A stretch of 64,000 nucleotides of DNA. Origin: Saccharibacillus alkalitolerans. Lineage in GTDB: Bacteria; Bacillota; Bacilli; Paenibacillales; Paenibacillaceae. The stretch's first letter is position 1. The number at the start of each line of letters is the position of its first letter. Both the position numbers and the translations under genes were made by a program. The notes under the pieces are model-generated. The model was not told the DNA's origin, did no database searches, and saw only the letters and a program-made list of their open reading frames with translations. Shown here piece after piece: positions 18,806 through 27,432 of the stretch. The stretch lies in assembly GCF_011090185.1 (NCBI RefSeq), contig NZ_JAAFGS010000004.1, forward strand, positions 186,001-250,000, written 5' to 3'.

Positions 18806-19309
18806 TCAAGGGAGCAGCCAGCAGCCCATCAGCACGTCGTCGACGAAACGGCCGTCGATCTGGTATTCCCGCTCCAGACGGCCTTCGATCTTGAAGCCGC
18901 AGCGCATGTAGAAGCGGATCGCGTCTTCGTTGGTCGACAACACCCGGAGCCTCAGCTTCTTGATGCCGCGCTTCATCGTATGCAGCTTGGCCGCGTCCAT
19001 CATCTTGCGTCCGATGCCGAGCCCTTGATAAGCCGGGTGGACGGCGATATACAGCTCCGCTACATGCGCGTTGCTGAACATCATCGTCGGCGGGCGCCAG
19101 CCGACGCATCCGACGACCTCGCCGTATCGTTCGGCGACCAGCTGATTGTCCGGCGGGCAGTTGCGCAGATAATGCGTGCGCGACTTCCACACCGGAATCT
19201 GCGGCGAGTTGCGCGAATTCCAGACCAGCTTGTCGATCCGCATCAGCGGCTTGGCGTCCTTGACCTGCGATTCCCGAATCGTAATTTCGCTCTCGCTCAT
19301 CCGCTTCAT
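18806..19309 (-). CDS. GNAT N-acetyltransferase
   Basis: A 167-residue acetyltransferase. HVAELYIAVHPAYQGLGIGR is the beta-4 strand plus the acetyl-CoA loop (Q/RxxGxG/A), and NEDAIRFYMRCGFKIEGRLE is the usual C-terminal motif. ATG 19309 follows GGAGGAGCGGGG. Forty bases separate its 3' end from the end of the oppositely oriented RimL-like gene. It may be cotranscribed with the MFS gene upstream (49-base gap). The substrate is unknown. Confidence 0.85.
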   Translation of the reverse strand: MKRMSESEITIRESQVKDAKPLMRIDKLVWNSRNSPQIPVWKSRTHYLRNCPPDNQLVAERYGEVVGCVGWRPPTMMFSNAHVAELYIAVHPAYQGLGIGRKMMDAAKLHTMKRGIKKLRLRVLSTNEDAIRFYMRCGFKIEGRLEREYQIDGRFVDDVLMGCWLLP

Positions 19310-19358
19310 CCCCGCTCCTCCTCGATATCGGTCCGCCGCTCCGCGCGGCGGACCTTGT

Positions 19359-20579
19359 TCACGCTTCCCGCAGCCGCTCTCCCCCGGCGGAGCCGGAACG
19401 CTGCAGCCTATGGTTCAGAACGAAAAATCCGCACGACAGCACGGCCGCCCCCACGGCGAGCCATGCTACCGGTTCAAGCCCTCCGCGGTCGTACAAAATC
19501 CCCATAATGTAAGGTCCGATTACCCGGCCCGCCTGACCGATGCCGCCCGATACGCCGAGGTAGAACGGGGCGTCGGCATGCGTCCGTTCGGAGATGAACG
19601 CCGGCATCGCCGGCTGGAACAGCATTTCTCCGATCGTCGCCAGAAACATGGCGAGCACCATCGCCCAATAATGCGGCAGGAACAGGATAACGGCATAGCC
19701 CGCCAGATAAAACAGGCTGCCCGCCGTCATCTGCGTCTCCGGCAGCGAAGCGAACGAACGCTTCATCCAGGCGATCAGCGGCTGCAGCGCGAAGATCAGC
19801 ACGCCGTTCATCGTCCATAGGATGCTGTAATACGAAGCCGGCTTGCCGTCGGACAGAATGGACGGCGACACGCCGCCGTTCCAGATGCAGTTGCCGAGCC
19901 ACAGAAACAGCGCCCCCAGGCCCATATACAGGTAAACGCGCGTATTCATGAGCAGCGGCAGCGCGCCCTGGCTGCGCTTCGTCGTTTTCGCTTCGACATG
20001 CAGGCCGCCTTCCCGGCCGACCCGGTTCAGATACACGAAAAAGTACACGGCGAACAGCAGACAGGTGACGCCGTTGAGCACGAAGGTCAGCGGAAACGAA
20101 ATGTCCGCCAGCGGACCGCTGAGCGCCGTGCCCAGCGCCACCCCGATGTTGTTGCCGACATAGATGGTATTGAAGATCTCGCCCCGCCTCGAGGCGAAGC
20201 GGAAGCCGACGAACGCCTGAATCGCCGGCAGCGTCATCGCGTTGCTGAAGCCGACGATCAGCATCGTCAGCATGTAAACGTGCCAGTGCGAGCTTACGAC
20301 CGGCAGCGCGAACAGCGACAGCGCGTTGACCAGCAGCGAGCCGACCAGCAGCTTTTTGACGCCGATCCGGTGGTACATCGCCCCGCCGACCAGCTGTCCG
20401 GCGATGCCGCCGAGCGACTGCAGCAGGATGACCAGGCCGGCGTCCTGCATGCTGCGTCCGAGCTCGCCGAAGACGTACATCGTCGTCAGCGGCCACATCA
20501 GCGCGCTGCCGGTGGAATTGATCAAACTGGCCAGCAAAAGGGCCTGAATTTCTTTGGGATATCGTCGAAGCCAGTTCAT
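19359..20579 (-). CDS. MFS transporter, drug-efflux type
   Basis: A 406-residue protein with twelve predicted membrane segments. The N-terminal sequence ALMWPLTTMYVFGELGRSM and the duplicated GGAMYHRIGVKKLL loop resemble the MdtH/YttB group of multidrug MFS pumps. The second half carries SERTHADAPFYLGVSGGIGQ, matching the conserved region before helix 11. ATG 20579 is preceded by AGAGGAAC at 10-12 bases. It is possibly in an operon with the downstream acetyltransferase and 97 bases downstream of the molybdoenzyme gene. The substrate is unassigned. Confidence 0.85.
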   Translation of the reverse strand: MNWLRRYPKEIQALLLASLINSTGSALMWPLTTMYVFGELGRSMQDAGLVILLQSLGGIAGQLVGGAMYHRIGVKKLLVGSLLVNALSLFALPVVSSHWHVYMLTMLIVGFSNAMTLPAIQAFVGFRFASRRGEIFNTIYVGNNIGVALGTALSGPLADISFPLTFVLNGVTCLLFAVYFFVYLNRVGREGGLHVEAKTTKRSQGALPLLMNTRVYLYMGLGALFLWLGNCIWNGGVSPSILSDGKPASYYSILWTMNGVLIFALQPLIAWMKRSFASLPETQMTAGSLFYLAGYAVILFLPHYWAMVLAMFLATIGEMLFQPAMPAFISERTHADAPFYLGVSGGIGQAGRVIGPYIMGILYDRGGLEPVAWLAVGAAVLSCGFFVLNHRLQRSGSAGGERLREA

Positions 20580-20676
20580 GAAAATCGATGTTCCTCTCTA
20601 AAGTGCCTCCGATGGCCTTGCCCGCTCCATCGTTACCGCCTATTGTTCCGTCTTTGCCGCCTCTCGGGCTTAAGCC

Positions 20677-22803
20677 TCAAGCCGAAGAAGAGGCATCTGC
20701 CGGCCGCACTTCGACCGTCGTGGAGAAAAACGTCGCACCGCCGCCCATGTCGGCGATCCTCGACGACGTCAGAGCGTTGGCCAACCGGCGGCCGCCTCTT
20801 CCCGCCGGCGCTTCGCGTTCTCCTTCGCGTCCCTCCGGAGCGTTCCACCACAGCCCCTGGCTCACGACCGTTCCGGGCAGCATCAAATCGGTTACGGACG
20901 CCTTGAGCGCGCAGACGCCGCGATCGTTATAAGCTTCGACGCGCTCGCCGTCCGCAATGCCTCTGGCCTCCGCATCCTGCGGATGAATCTGCAGCAGCGG
21001 TTCCTTCTCCAACGATTGATGCTTCTCCACGTTCGCGAAGGTGGAGTTCAGGAAATTGTGGTTCGGCGGACTGACGAACATGAGCGGATACGCGGAGTTC
21101 CGCACGCCGCGGTTCTCTCCGTCGAAACCTTCTTCCAGCGGCAGGTAAGTCGGCAGCGGCGGCAGGCCGAGCGACTTCAGCCGCTCCGAATACAGTTCGA
21201 TTTTGCCCGACGGCGTCGACAGCCGGTTCAAATACTCCTTTTTCGGAGTCATATCGAGCGGCACGAACCGTTCTTCCCGCAGCTTCTCGAACGTAACGCC
21301 GTTCAGATACGGGTTATCCGGGTTGTTCAGCGCGGCGCGGATGACGCTTTCCTCGTCCTCGCGAAACGCTTCTTCCCCGAAGCCCATCGCTTCGGCCAGC
21401 AGCTTGAAGGTCTCGAAGTTGCTTTTGCTCTCGCCGACGGCTCCGATAACCGGCTCTTGAAGCTGGACGTAATGGTGCCAGTACGACGTGTAAAGATCGG
21501 TATTTTCGAAGCTCGACGTCGCCGGCAGCACGATATCGGCATATTTGGCCGTGTCGGTCAGGAACAGCTCGTGCACGACCGTGAACAGATCTTCGCGCAT
21601 CAGCCCCTCGCGCACGCGGTCCGCTTCGGGCGCGACCACGGCCGGATTGCTGCCGAAAACGAACAGCCCGCGAATCCTCGGCGTAAGCGTCAGCAGCGCG
21701 TCGGCCAGCTTGTTCATGTTGATCGTCCGCGCGCCCGGATTCGGACGCAGATCCGGCCGCTGCAGCGCTTCGTCGTTCAGCGACGCGTAGGCGCCGTTGG
21801 ACTTGAACGCCCCGCCGCCCCGGGCCCATTGGCCGGTCAGCGCAGGCAGGCAGCACACCGTACGGACGGCCATGCCTCCGTTATCATGATGCTGCAGGCC
21901 GTTGCCGATATGGATATGGCTCGGAGAAGTCTCGCCGTACATGAGAGCCAACCGCACGATGTCGCCTGCCGGCACGCCCGTAATGCGGGCTGTCCGCTCC
22001 GGCGTATAAGCTTTGACGTGCTCGCGCAGCTCTTCCGTACCGATCGCGTTCCGCCGCAGGAAGTCTTCGTCCGTCAGTCCCCGGTCGAACAGCACGTGCA
22101 TCACGCCGAGCGCCAATGCCGTATCCGTGCCCGGATGCAGCGGTATGAACCAGTCCGCGCGGCGTCCGGTCATATTTTTGTGCACGTCGATCACGACGAC
22201 TTTCGCTCCGTTCTTGCGCGCCTGCTCCATCAACACCGCCTGGTGCATGCTGGTGCTGACGATATTCCCGCCCCAGACGATGAACAGCTTCGCGTTCAGC
22301 GTATCTTCGGGGCTCGAGCCTCCGCCGAAACCCATCGTATATTTCCAGCCGGCGTTGCCGGCGGAGTTGCAGATCGTGTAAGCCAGCTTCGACGCGCCGA
22401 GCCGGCCGAAAAATCGCCGGTCCATGCCTTCGGCGTTCAGCACGCCCATGTTGCCGTAAAAACTGTAAGGCAGAATCGATTCGGGTCCGTGCTCCGCGGA
22501 CAGTCCGCGGAATTTCTCGGCGATTTCCGAAACCGCTTCATCCCAGGAGATGCGCACAAACTGCCCCGAACCCTTCGGGCCGGAACGTCTCATCGGATAG
22601 AGCAGACGCTCCGGGTGATGAACCCTGTCGGCCATATGCCGAACTTTATTGCAGATCGCGCCGCGCGTCGCGGGCTGATCGGGATTGCCGGTAACCTTGA
22701 CGATTTTGCCGTTTTCCTTGTGCAGCAGCAGGCCGCAGGTGTCGGGGCAGTCGAGCGGGCAGACCGCCGGAAACACGCCGCTCGGCCGTTCGGTCATCTC
22801 CAT
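20677..22803 (-). CDS. Molybdopterin-dependent oxidoreductase (YyaE/YoaE-like)
   Basis: A 708-residue catalytic-type molybdoenzyme of the DMSO reductase family. An N-terminal 4Fe-4S ligand set, CPLDCPDTCG (C15, C19, C23) plus C51, is followed by the molybdopterin domain (GGNIVSTSMHQ, VVIDVHKNMTGRRADW) and the C-terminal dinucleotide-binding domain ending with the LLQIHPQDAEARGI region. There is no twin-Arg leader, so it is cytoplasmic. ATG 22803 follows AAAGGAG; the 24 codons upstream in frame have no site. The partner subunits of complex reductases are absent, as in stand-alone B. subtilis YyaE/YoaE. Its electron donor and substrate are unknown. Confidence 0.9.
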   Translation of the reverse strand: MEMTERPSGVFPAVCPLDCPDTCGLLLHKENGKIVKVTGNPDQPATRGAICNKVRHMADRVHHPERLLYPMRRSGPKGSGQFVRISWDEAVSEIAEKFRGLSAEHGPESILPYSFYGNMGVLNAEGMDRRFFGRLGASKLAYTICNSAGNAGWKYTMGFGGGSSPEDTLNAKLFIVWGGNIVSTSMHQAVLMEQARKNGAKVVVIDVHKNMTGRRADWFIPLHPGTDTALALGVMHVLFDRGLTDEDFLRRNAIGTEELREHVKAYTPERTARITGVPAGDIVRLALMYGETSPSHIHIGNGLQHHDNGGMAVRTVCCLPALTGQWARGGGAFKSNGAYASLNDEALQRPDLRPNPGARTINMNKLADALLTLTPRIRGLFVFGSNPAVVAPEADRVREGLMREDLFTVVHELFLTDTAKYADIVLPATSSFENTDLYTSYWHHYVQLQEPVIGAVGESKSNFETFKLLAEAMGFGEEAFREDEESVIRAALNNPDNPYLNGVTFEKLREERFVPLDMTPKKEYLNRLSTPSGKIELYSERLKSLGLPPLPTYLPLEEGFDGENRGVRNSAYPLMFVSPPNHNFLNSTFANVEKHQSLEKEPLLQIHPQDAEARGIADGERVEAYNDRGVCALKASVTDLMLPGTVVSQGLWWNAPEGREGEREAPAGRGGRRLANALTSSRIADMGGGATFFSTTVEVRPADASSSA

Positions 22804-22903
22804 GACGGACGGCTCCTTTCTCGCGTTCGTTCGTGATTTCTTCCAGGCCTTCATTGTAGCACAATTTCTCCGCAAAATATTTTTTCGAAGTTGTTTGTAC
22901 AGT

Positions 22904-22930
22904 GTTTCAATCGGGAGGGGCCGCGGGTAT
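22904..22930 (+). promoter_or_regulatory. Candidate SigB promoter
   Basis: GTTTCA (22904-22909), 15-base spacer, GGGTAT (22925-22930). The -10 is perfect and the -35 has one mismatch to GTTTAA. Transcription would enter the hairpin at 23010-23057 and, if it reads through, the lipoprotein gene at 23150. Confidence 0.5.
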
Positions 22931-23009
22931 TAAAAAGCATTGGCAAATAGGCAGTAAGTGATGTCCCCTTCATGAACTGTTCCTGCTGCCATATCATGGA
23001 CCACTCCCG

Positions 23010-23057
23010 AAATTCGCCTTCACAAGATCCTTCCCCCGGACTTGTGAAGGCGAATTT
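23010..23057 (+). terminator. Hairpin upstream of the lipoprotein gene (terminator or attenuator)
   Basis: A 17-bp perfect stem, AAATTCGCCTTCACAAG (23010-23026) against CTTGTGAAGGCGAATTT (23041-23057), with a 14-base loop and GTTTTGTTC after it. No plus-strand gene precedes it, so it either ends a short RNA starting near 22938 or attenuates the downstream gene. Confidence 0.65.
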
Positions 23058-23149
23058 GTTTTGTTCAACTTTTCCGCTTCTTCGAGCGTTCATTCTACAT
23101 AAGCAGGAAGCGATTTTCAGATGTCCGACTTTAAGGAGGAGAACCCTTG

Positions 23150-23938
23150 ATGCGAAAAAAGTTATGGATTCCCGCTTTGGCGTGCCTGCTCGCGCTTCCC
23201 GCCTGTTCGCCGACCGAATGGGCGAACGGCATCATCCTCGACCGGGTTGTCCGGGTAGAGCGATATCCCGATCAACAGCGTCCCAGCGTCGGTTACGCTT
23301 CGGGAGCGCTCGGATTCACATGGAAAAAGGGCGAGGAGACCCAGCTTCGCCAAGCCTGGACAGACGCGCCGGAAGCGAAGTCGACCGGCGATCCCGACGA
23401 AGTGAGTTTAGGCGGCAATACGAGCATCCTGGTTCGCGCCAAGACGATAACCGGCAAGTCGCTCGAGGCCATCGTGAAGGAAGACGCGGCTTACGAATAC
23501 AAGCATAAGGTTGAAGACGTGCATATCGATGCCGAGATTACGAACGGCAAGCAGACGCTGGCTTCGTTTCCTTATGTATATAAAGGCGAACGTTATATGG
23601 GCCTGGTATTGGCGAAAAACGTAGGAAACTCCTATGTGCACCGACACCTCGAATTCTCTCCGGAAATGACCGACGAAGGAAAAATGCTGCCCTTCGTGCC
23701 CGCCAACGGCTCCATGGGCTTCGGCGGGGACGGAGACGATTCCCTGGATTGGACCGGCGGCACCGTAAGCGACGAGCGCATCCGCGAGATCGTCATGCAT
23801 TTCGAAGACGGCGTCCGAAAGATTCCTATCGCGGAAGATCAAGCGACTTACCTGATTCCCGGAGAACACGACCGGGACGTACGATATATCGAAGGTCTCG
23901 ACGAGAAGGGCAAGGCGCTTTATACGTGGCAGTTCTAG
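23150..23938 (+). CDS. Predicted lipoprotein of unknown function
   Basis: A 262-residue protein with a lipoprotein signal peptide: KK, a hydrophobic stretch, then ALPAC as lipobox with Cys at about residue 19. It should be diacylated and anchored on the outer face of the membrane. The mature part is rich in charged residues, has no Cys pairs and matches no domain that I recognise. ATG 23150 follows AAGGAGGAG at 8 bases; the preceding TTG is too close. It stands alone between the hairpin 23010-23057 and the LOG gene, possibly in a SigB-dependent unit. Function unknown. Confidence 0.7.
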   Translation: MRKKLWIPALACLLALPACSPTEWANGIILDRVVRVERYPDQQRPSVGYASGALGFTWKKGEETQLRQAWTDAPEAKSTGDPDEVSLGGNTSILVRAKTITGKSLEAIVKEDAAYEYKHKVEDVHIDAEITNGKQTLASFPYVYKGERYMGLVLAKNVGNSYVHRHLEFSPEMTDEGKMLPFVPANGSMGFGGDGDDSLDWTGGTVSDERIREIVMHFEDGVRKIPIAEDQATYLIPGEHDRDVRYIEGLDEKGKALYTWQF

Positions 23939-24106
23939 CGTCGAACGGAGTCGGACGGAACGGTCGCGGAATCGCATGAACGTATCGGTTCGGATTTTGC
24001 ATTCTTTTTACCTGACGTTCGGACTGTTGCCCTCCCCGGGGCTGTGCTATATTGGGCCTAACGCCGTCATTTACGCTCACGACTCAACGAAAAGGAGACT
24101 TCACTC

Positions 24107-24691
24107 ATGCCAAAAAGCATTGCGGTATTCTGCGGTTCGAGAGAGGGAGCTTCCCCTGCCTATATGGAGAGCGCACGCGCGCTCGGCCGCGAGATGGCGA
24201 AGCGGGGCATCACTCTCGTGTACGGCGGCTCGCGCGTAGGGCTGATGGGCGCCGTCGCCAATGCCGTGCTGGAGCACGGAGGAGAAGCGATCGGCGTGCT
24301 GCCGCACTTCATGCAGGTCCGCGAGATCGCTCATCCCGGGTTGACCGAACTGATCATGGTCGAGTCGATGCACGAACGCAAAGCCAAAATGGCGGAGCTG
24401 GCCGAAGGCTTCGTGACGCTGCCCGGCGGTTCGGGCACGATGGAAGAATATTTCGAGATCTTCACCTGGGCGCAGCTCGGCCTGCATACGAAGCCGATCG
24501 GCGTCCTGAACGCGGCCGGCTACTACGATCCGCTGATCGCCTTGTTCGACCGGATGACCGGCGAAGGCTTCGTGACGCCGAAGCATCGCGACATGATGCT
24601 GAATGCGGAAGAACCCGGCGAACTGCTTGATCTGCTGGAAAGTTACCGGGTGCCGGAAGTTCCGCAGATTTTGACCGAAGAACGAACCTGA
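24107..24691 (+). CDS. LOG-family nucleotide phosphoribohydrolase (YvdD-like)
   Basis: A 194-residue Rossmann-fold protein with the LOG signatures GSREGASPAY near the N-terminus, LVYGGSRVGLMG, HERKAKM and LPGGSGTMEEYFE (PGGxGTxxE active site with catalytic Glu). LOG enzymes cleave nucleoside 5'-monophosphates such as cytokinin ribotides to base plus ribose phosphate; in Bacillus they are probably nucleotide-cleaning enzymes. The length is typical. The ATG follows AAAAGGAG. It stands alone, closed by the terminator 24753-24782. Confidence 0.9.
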   Translation: MPKSIAVFCGSREGASPAYMESARALGREMAKRGITLVYGGSRVGLMGAVANAVLEHGGEAIGVLPHFMQVREIAHPGLTELIMVESMHERKAKMAELAEGFVTLPGGSGTMEEYFEIFTWAQLGLHTKPIGVLNAAGYYDPLIALFDRMTGEGFVTPKHRDMMLNAEEPGELLDLLESYRVPEVPQILTEERT

Positions 24692-24752
24692 ATGGAAGAA
24701 ACGACGGCCGGATTCGGATACAAGGACGCTCCTCGTCCGCAAAACGGCGCAG

Positions 24753-24782
24753 AAAAGGCTCCGCTCTTGGGCGGAGCCTTTT
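24753..24782. terminator. Bidirectional terminator
   Basis: A 12-bp perfect stem AAAAGGCTCCGC/GCGGAGCCTTTT with a 6-base loop and T residues on both strands. It closes the LOG gene from the left and the small minus-strand ORF from the right. Confidence 0.88.
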
Positions 24783-24805
24783 CCCTTTTCGGAAGATTCC
24801 GCCGC

Positions 24806-24937
24806 TTACCTCGTTCTTCCCCTTTCCGAACCTCCTTTTCTCCACCGGCCGCGTTCGCGCTTCAACTGCTCGTTTTTCCAATGCGTCCGGTCGATTCCCC
24901 CCATACGCAGCCTTTCTTCTTCCATCCGCTTTTCCAT
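24806..24937 (-). CDS. Candidate small protein with non-standard or unresolved start
   Basis: A 43-codon frame beginning MEKRMEEERLRM and containing GGIDRTHWKNEQLKRERG, highly charged and probably helical. An excellent AAGGAGGAG site lies at 24967-24959, but it is 21 bases from this ATG and 6 bases from an in-frame ATA (24952-24950); starting there would give 48 residues beginning xHPYLMEKR. A stop codon just before the site excludes a longer frame. The terminator 24753-24782 lies 24 bases past the stop, which supports a real transcript. I do not recognise a family. Confidence 0.45.
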   Translation of the reverse strand: MEKRMEEERLRMGGIDRTHWKNEQLKRERGRWRKGGSERGRTR

Positions 24938-24969
24938 CAAATAAGGATGTATGTCGTTCTCCTCCTTTT

Positions 24970-25185
24970 ATATGCCCGGTCCGGCGCCTTGCTTGCAGGG
25001 TCCCGAACACATGTTTGTTTTTGCCGTTAGTATAGACGCTGAACGGAGACAACAGAGTGTCCAGGTTTGCGCTTCCGATACAAGCAGCATAATAGAGGAC
25101 TGCCCGCGGAAAAAGGGTAGAATGCGGCGGATCGGTTTCGCCTTTTCCGCGTTAGCCGCGTTTCCGGCGGACTTGGACGCCAAAA
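24970..25185. other. Gap upstream of the small minus-strand ORF
   Basis: About 215 bases. A TATACT-like -10 on the minus strand lies near 25029-25034 without a good -35 at 17 bases. I see no gene and no repeat here. Confidence 0.35.
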
Positions 25186-25222
25186 AACCCGCCTCCGCCG
25201 GAAGAACGGCGGAAAACGGGTT
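25186..25222 (-). terminator. Rho-independent terminator of the FNT channel gene
   Basis: Outer stem AACCCG/CGGGTT and inner stem CCGCCG/CGGCGG with a 6-base loop. An A run at 25182-25187 gives a T tract on the minus strand. Confidence 0.85.
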
Positions 25223-25291
25223 CTGCTGCCGAAGGGCGCGGCAATCCGGAAGGAAGCTCCGCGCGAATCGGAAGTCGGAGAGCAGAAAGGC

Positions 25292-26125
25292 TCAAGCGTG
25301 CTTCTTCAGTTCCTGCGCGCCGTAACCGCTTTGTCCGGCCGGTGCCGCTATCGGCTCGGCCTTGCGCAGATAAGTCATCCAGTAAGCGGCGGCGACGAAG
25401 ATCGCCCCACCGGTCAGATTGCCCAGCCAGACAGGCACAAAGTTGCCGAAATATTGGCCCCAGGTGAAGTGCCCTTCGAAGATGGCGGCCGGAATCAGGA
25501 ACATATTGGCCACGACGTGCTGGAAGCCGATCGCCACGAAAGCCATGGTCGGGAACCAGATGCCGAGAATTTTGCCGCTCATGTTGTCCGCTCCGTAGCT
25601 GAGCCATACCGCCAGCGCCACGAGCCAGTTGCAGCCGATACCGGAAATGAACGACTGCAGGAACGTGCTGTCGATCTTGTGACCGGCCATGTCGACCAGC
25701 TTGTCCAGATACGGCCCCGATGCCGTCAGGCCGACGATATGTCCGAAAAAGTAGGCGACGAAGATGGCCCCGGCGAAGTTCGCGACGGTGATCAGCACGA
25801 GGTTTTTGAGCATCTCGCCCGTCGTAATGCGTCGAGCCATCCGGGCCAGCGGCACCGCCATCATGTTGCCGGTCAGAAGTTCGCCGCCGGCCAGCAGTAC
25901 CAGAACCAACCCGACCGGGAAGACCGCCGCTCCGACGAAATTGGCCATGCTGCCCCATTCGGCCGGCGTATTGGCGATGACCCGAATATCCAGCAGGAAG
26001 CCGAGCGCGATAAAAGCACCGGCCAAGAAACCGAGGATCAGAACGGAAGAAAGCGGATTATGGGCCTTCTTCACACCGTTCTCGACCGTGACTTCCGCGA
26101 TTTGCGGCGGTTTGTTGTAAGCCAT
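25292..26125 (-). CDS. Formate/nitrite transporter family channel
   Basis: A 277-residue FNT pentameric channel protein (FocA/NirC/YwcJ type) with six membrane segments. The conserved blocks LVLLAGGELLTGNMM, SGIGCNWLVALAVWL and FQHVVANMFLIPAAIFEG include the central His and the flexible loop region. It should carry formate, nitrite or related small anions across the membrane. The ATG follows AAAGGGG. It stands alone; the upstream Rex-type operator at 26233-26248 suggests derepression at high NADH under oxygen limitation, as for B. subtilis ywcJ. Substrate preference is not decided by sequence. Confidence 0.93.
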   Translation of the reverse strand: MAYNKPPQIAEVTVENGVKKAHNPLSSVLILGFLAGAFIALGFLLDIRVIANTPAEWGSMANFVGAAVFPVGLVLVLLAGGELLTGNMMAVPLARMARRITTGEMLKNLVLITVANFAGAIFVAYFFGHIVGLTASGPYLDKLVDMAGHKIDSTFLQSFISGIGCNWLVALAVWLSYGADNMSGKILGIWFPTMAFVAIGFQHVVANMFLIPAAIFEGHFTWGQYFGNFVPVWLGNLTGGAIFVAAAYWMTYLRKAEPIAAPAGQSGYGAQELKKHA

Positions 26126-26232
26126 TGTGGATGTCCCCTTTATAGCTAAAATTTGAATAATCCCTTGTCGTACCCCATTTTAGCGTAGAAGGAGAAGCCA
26201 GTACGTGATATTCCTCATAAAACGGGAGATAA

Positions 26233-26248
26233 AGTGAATATTTTCACG
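26233..26248. promoter_or_regulatory. Rex-type operator upstream of the FNT gene
   Basis: AGTGAATATTTTCACG is a GTGAA-N4-TTCAC inverted repeat, the core of the Firmicute Rex box and compatible with an Fnr half-site arrangement. It sits 108 bases upstream of the FNT start. The same motif occurs three times before nox. Confidence 0.7.
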
Positions 26249-26383
26249 TATTTTCGGAAAAAGGATTCCCTTTCTTGTCCATAAGCATTTCCCCGCTTTT
26301 CCCGCATTCCCGTCCCTATACAGCCCGTATTTTTGCGAGTATAGTGTCCGATAGATGAAATGAACAAAGGCGGTGAACGCGGC

Positions 26384-27352
26384 ATGAACGAAAAACACTC
26401 GGCCCCGACCGACATTCCGGCGTGGATGGATTCTATTCCCGGTTCCGACGGCTGGAGCAGCTCGGAACCGATCGACAAAGGCTGGTCCGCGGACCGAAAA
26501 TATCGCATTACCGTAAAGGACGGAGAATCGCTGCTGCTGCGGGTCTCGGACATTTCGCTGGCGGAAGCCAAACGGGCGGAATTCGAACGGGTTCGTCAGG
26601 CTTACTCGCTGGGTATCCCCATGTCGCGGCCGATCGCATTCGGCTTATGCTCGGGCAGCGGGGAACCGGAGCATCCCTCCGCTTCCCCCTTCGCCTATTC
26701 GCTGCTAAGCTGGATCGAAGGCGAAGACGCGGAGAGCCTGCTTCCCGGAATGATGGACGACGAAGCCTACCGTCTCGGCCGCGGCGCGGGGGAGTGGCTG
26801 CGCCGCATGCACGGCTTGAATGTTCCGGTGGATGCCAAATCGCCCGGCGTCTCCGTCCGCAGACAGTTCGAGCGCAAGAAAGCCGCGTATGCGCGGTGCG
26901 GATACCGGCTGCCTTTCGACGACGCTCTGCTGAAGCGGATCGAGGCCAGACTTCCGCTGCTGGACGGGGTGAAACCCGGATTCCGTCAGGGCGACTACCA
27001 TCCCGGCAATATGATTCTGGGACCGGACGGCGGATTGAATATCATCGATTTCAACCGTTCCGACATCGGGGACCCGATTCGGGACTTCAACCGGCTCGAG
27101 ACGTTCACCAGCCGGATCAGTCTGCCGTTCGCGCGCGGCCAGCTCGACGGTTACCTGGAGAGCGGGCCGCGCGATCCGGATTTCTTCGGGCGAATGGCGC
27201 TCTACTGCGCGATGGAATGCCTGTTCGCGATTGTCTGGGCGGTCCCCTTCGGCGAGCCGGAGATCGGCGATACGCTGAAGCGGTCGGAGCGGATCTGGGA
27301 AGACTTCGAAGGATTCGAGCGGAACGTGCCTGTGTGGTATGAAGGAAGCTGA
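26384..27352 (+). CDS. Aminoglycoside phosphotransferase-like kinase
   Basis: A 322-residue protein kinase-like fold protein of the APH family. RQGDYHPGNMIL is the catalytic loop (Brenner motif with catalytic Asp and Asn) and NIIDFNRSDIGDPIRDF the metal-binding Asp motif. The N-terminal lobe shows the usual SADRKYRITVKDGESLLLRV strand pair. ATG 26384 has AAAGGCGGTGA upstream; an ATG 8 codons earlier is also in frame but lacks a site. Paenibacillaceae carry many such genes and most are not resistance genes; true substrates are unknown. It is a single gene with a terminator at 27399-27418. Confidence 0.85.
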   Translation: MNEKHSAPTDIPAWMDSIPGSDGWSSSEPIDKGWSADRKYRITVKDGESLLLRVSDISLAEAKRAEFERVRQAYSLGIPMSRPIAFGLCSGSGEPEHPSASPFAYSLLSWIEGEDAESLLPGMMDDEAYRLGRGAGEWLRRMHGLNVPVDAKSPGVSVRRQFERKKAAYARCGYRLPFDDALLKRIEARLPLLDGVKPGFRQGDYHPGNMILGPDGGLNIIDFNRSDIGDPIRDFNRLETFTSRISLPFARGQLDGYLESGPRDPDFFGRMALYCAMECLFAIVWAVPFGEPEIGDTLKRSERIWEDFEGFERNVPVWYEGS

Positions 27353-27398
27353 ACAGGCGACCTCTTTTCGGAAGCGAACATTGGGAAGAACGCAAAAA

Positions 27399-27418
27399 AG
27401 CCCGCCGGTAGGCGGGCT
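27399..27418. terminator. Bidirectional terminator between APH-like gene and nox
   Basis: An 8-bp perfect stem AGCCCGCC/GGCGGGCT with a GGTA loop, A run before and T run after. It serves two convergent genes. Confidence 0.9.
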
Positions 27419-27432
27419 CTTTTTCGATCCGA

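Noticed and set aside
22972-23508. A 178-codon frame through the hairpin upstream of the lipoprotein gene
   Set aside because: It has no ribosome site, crosses the hairpin at 23010-23057 and overlaps the lipoprotein gene in another frame.
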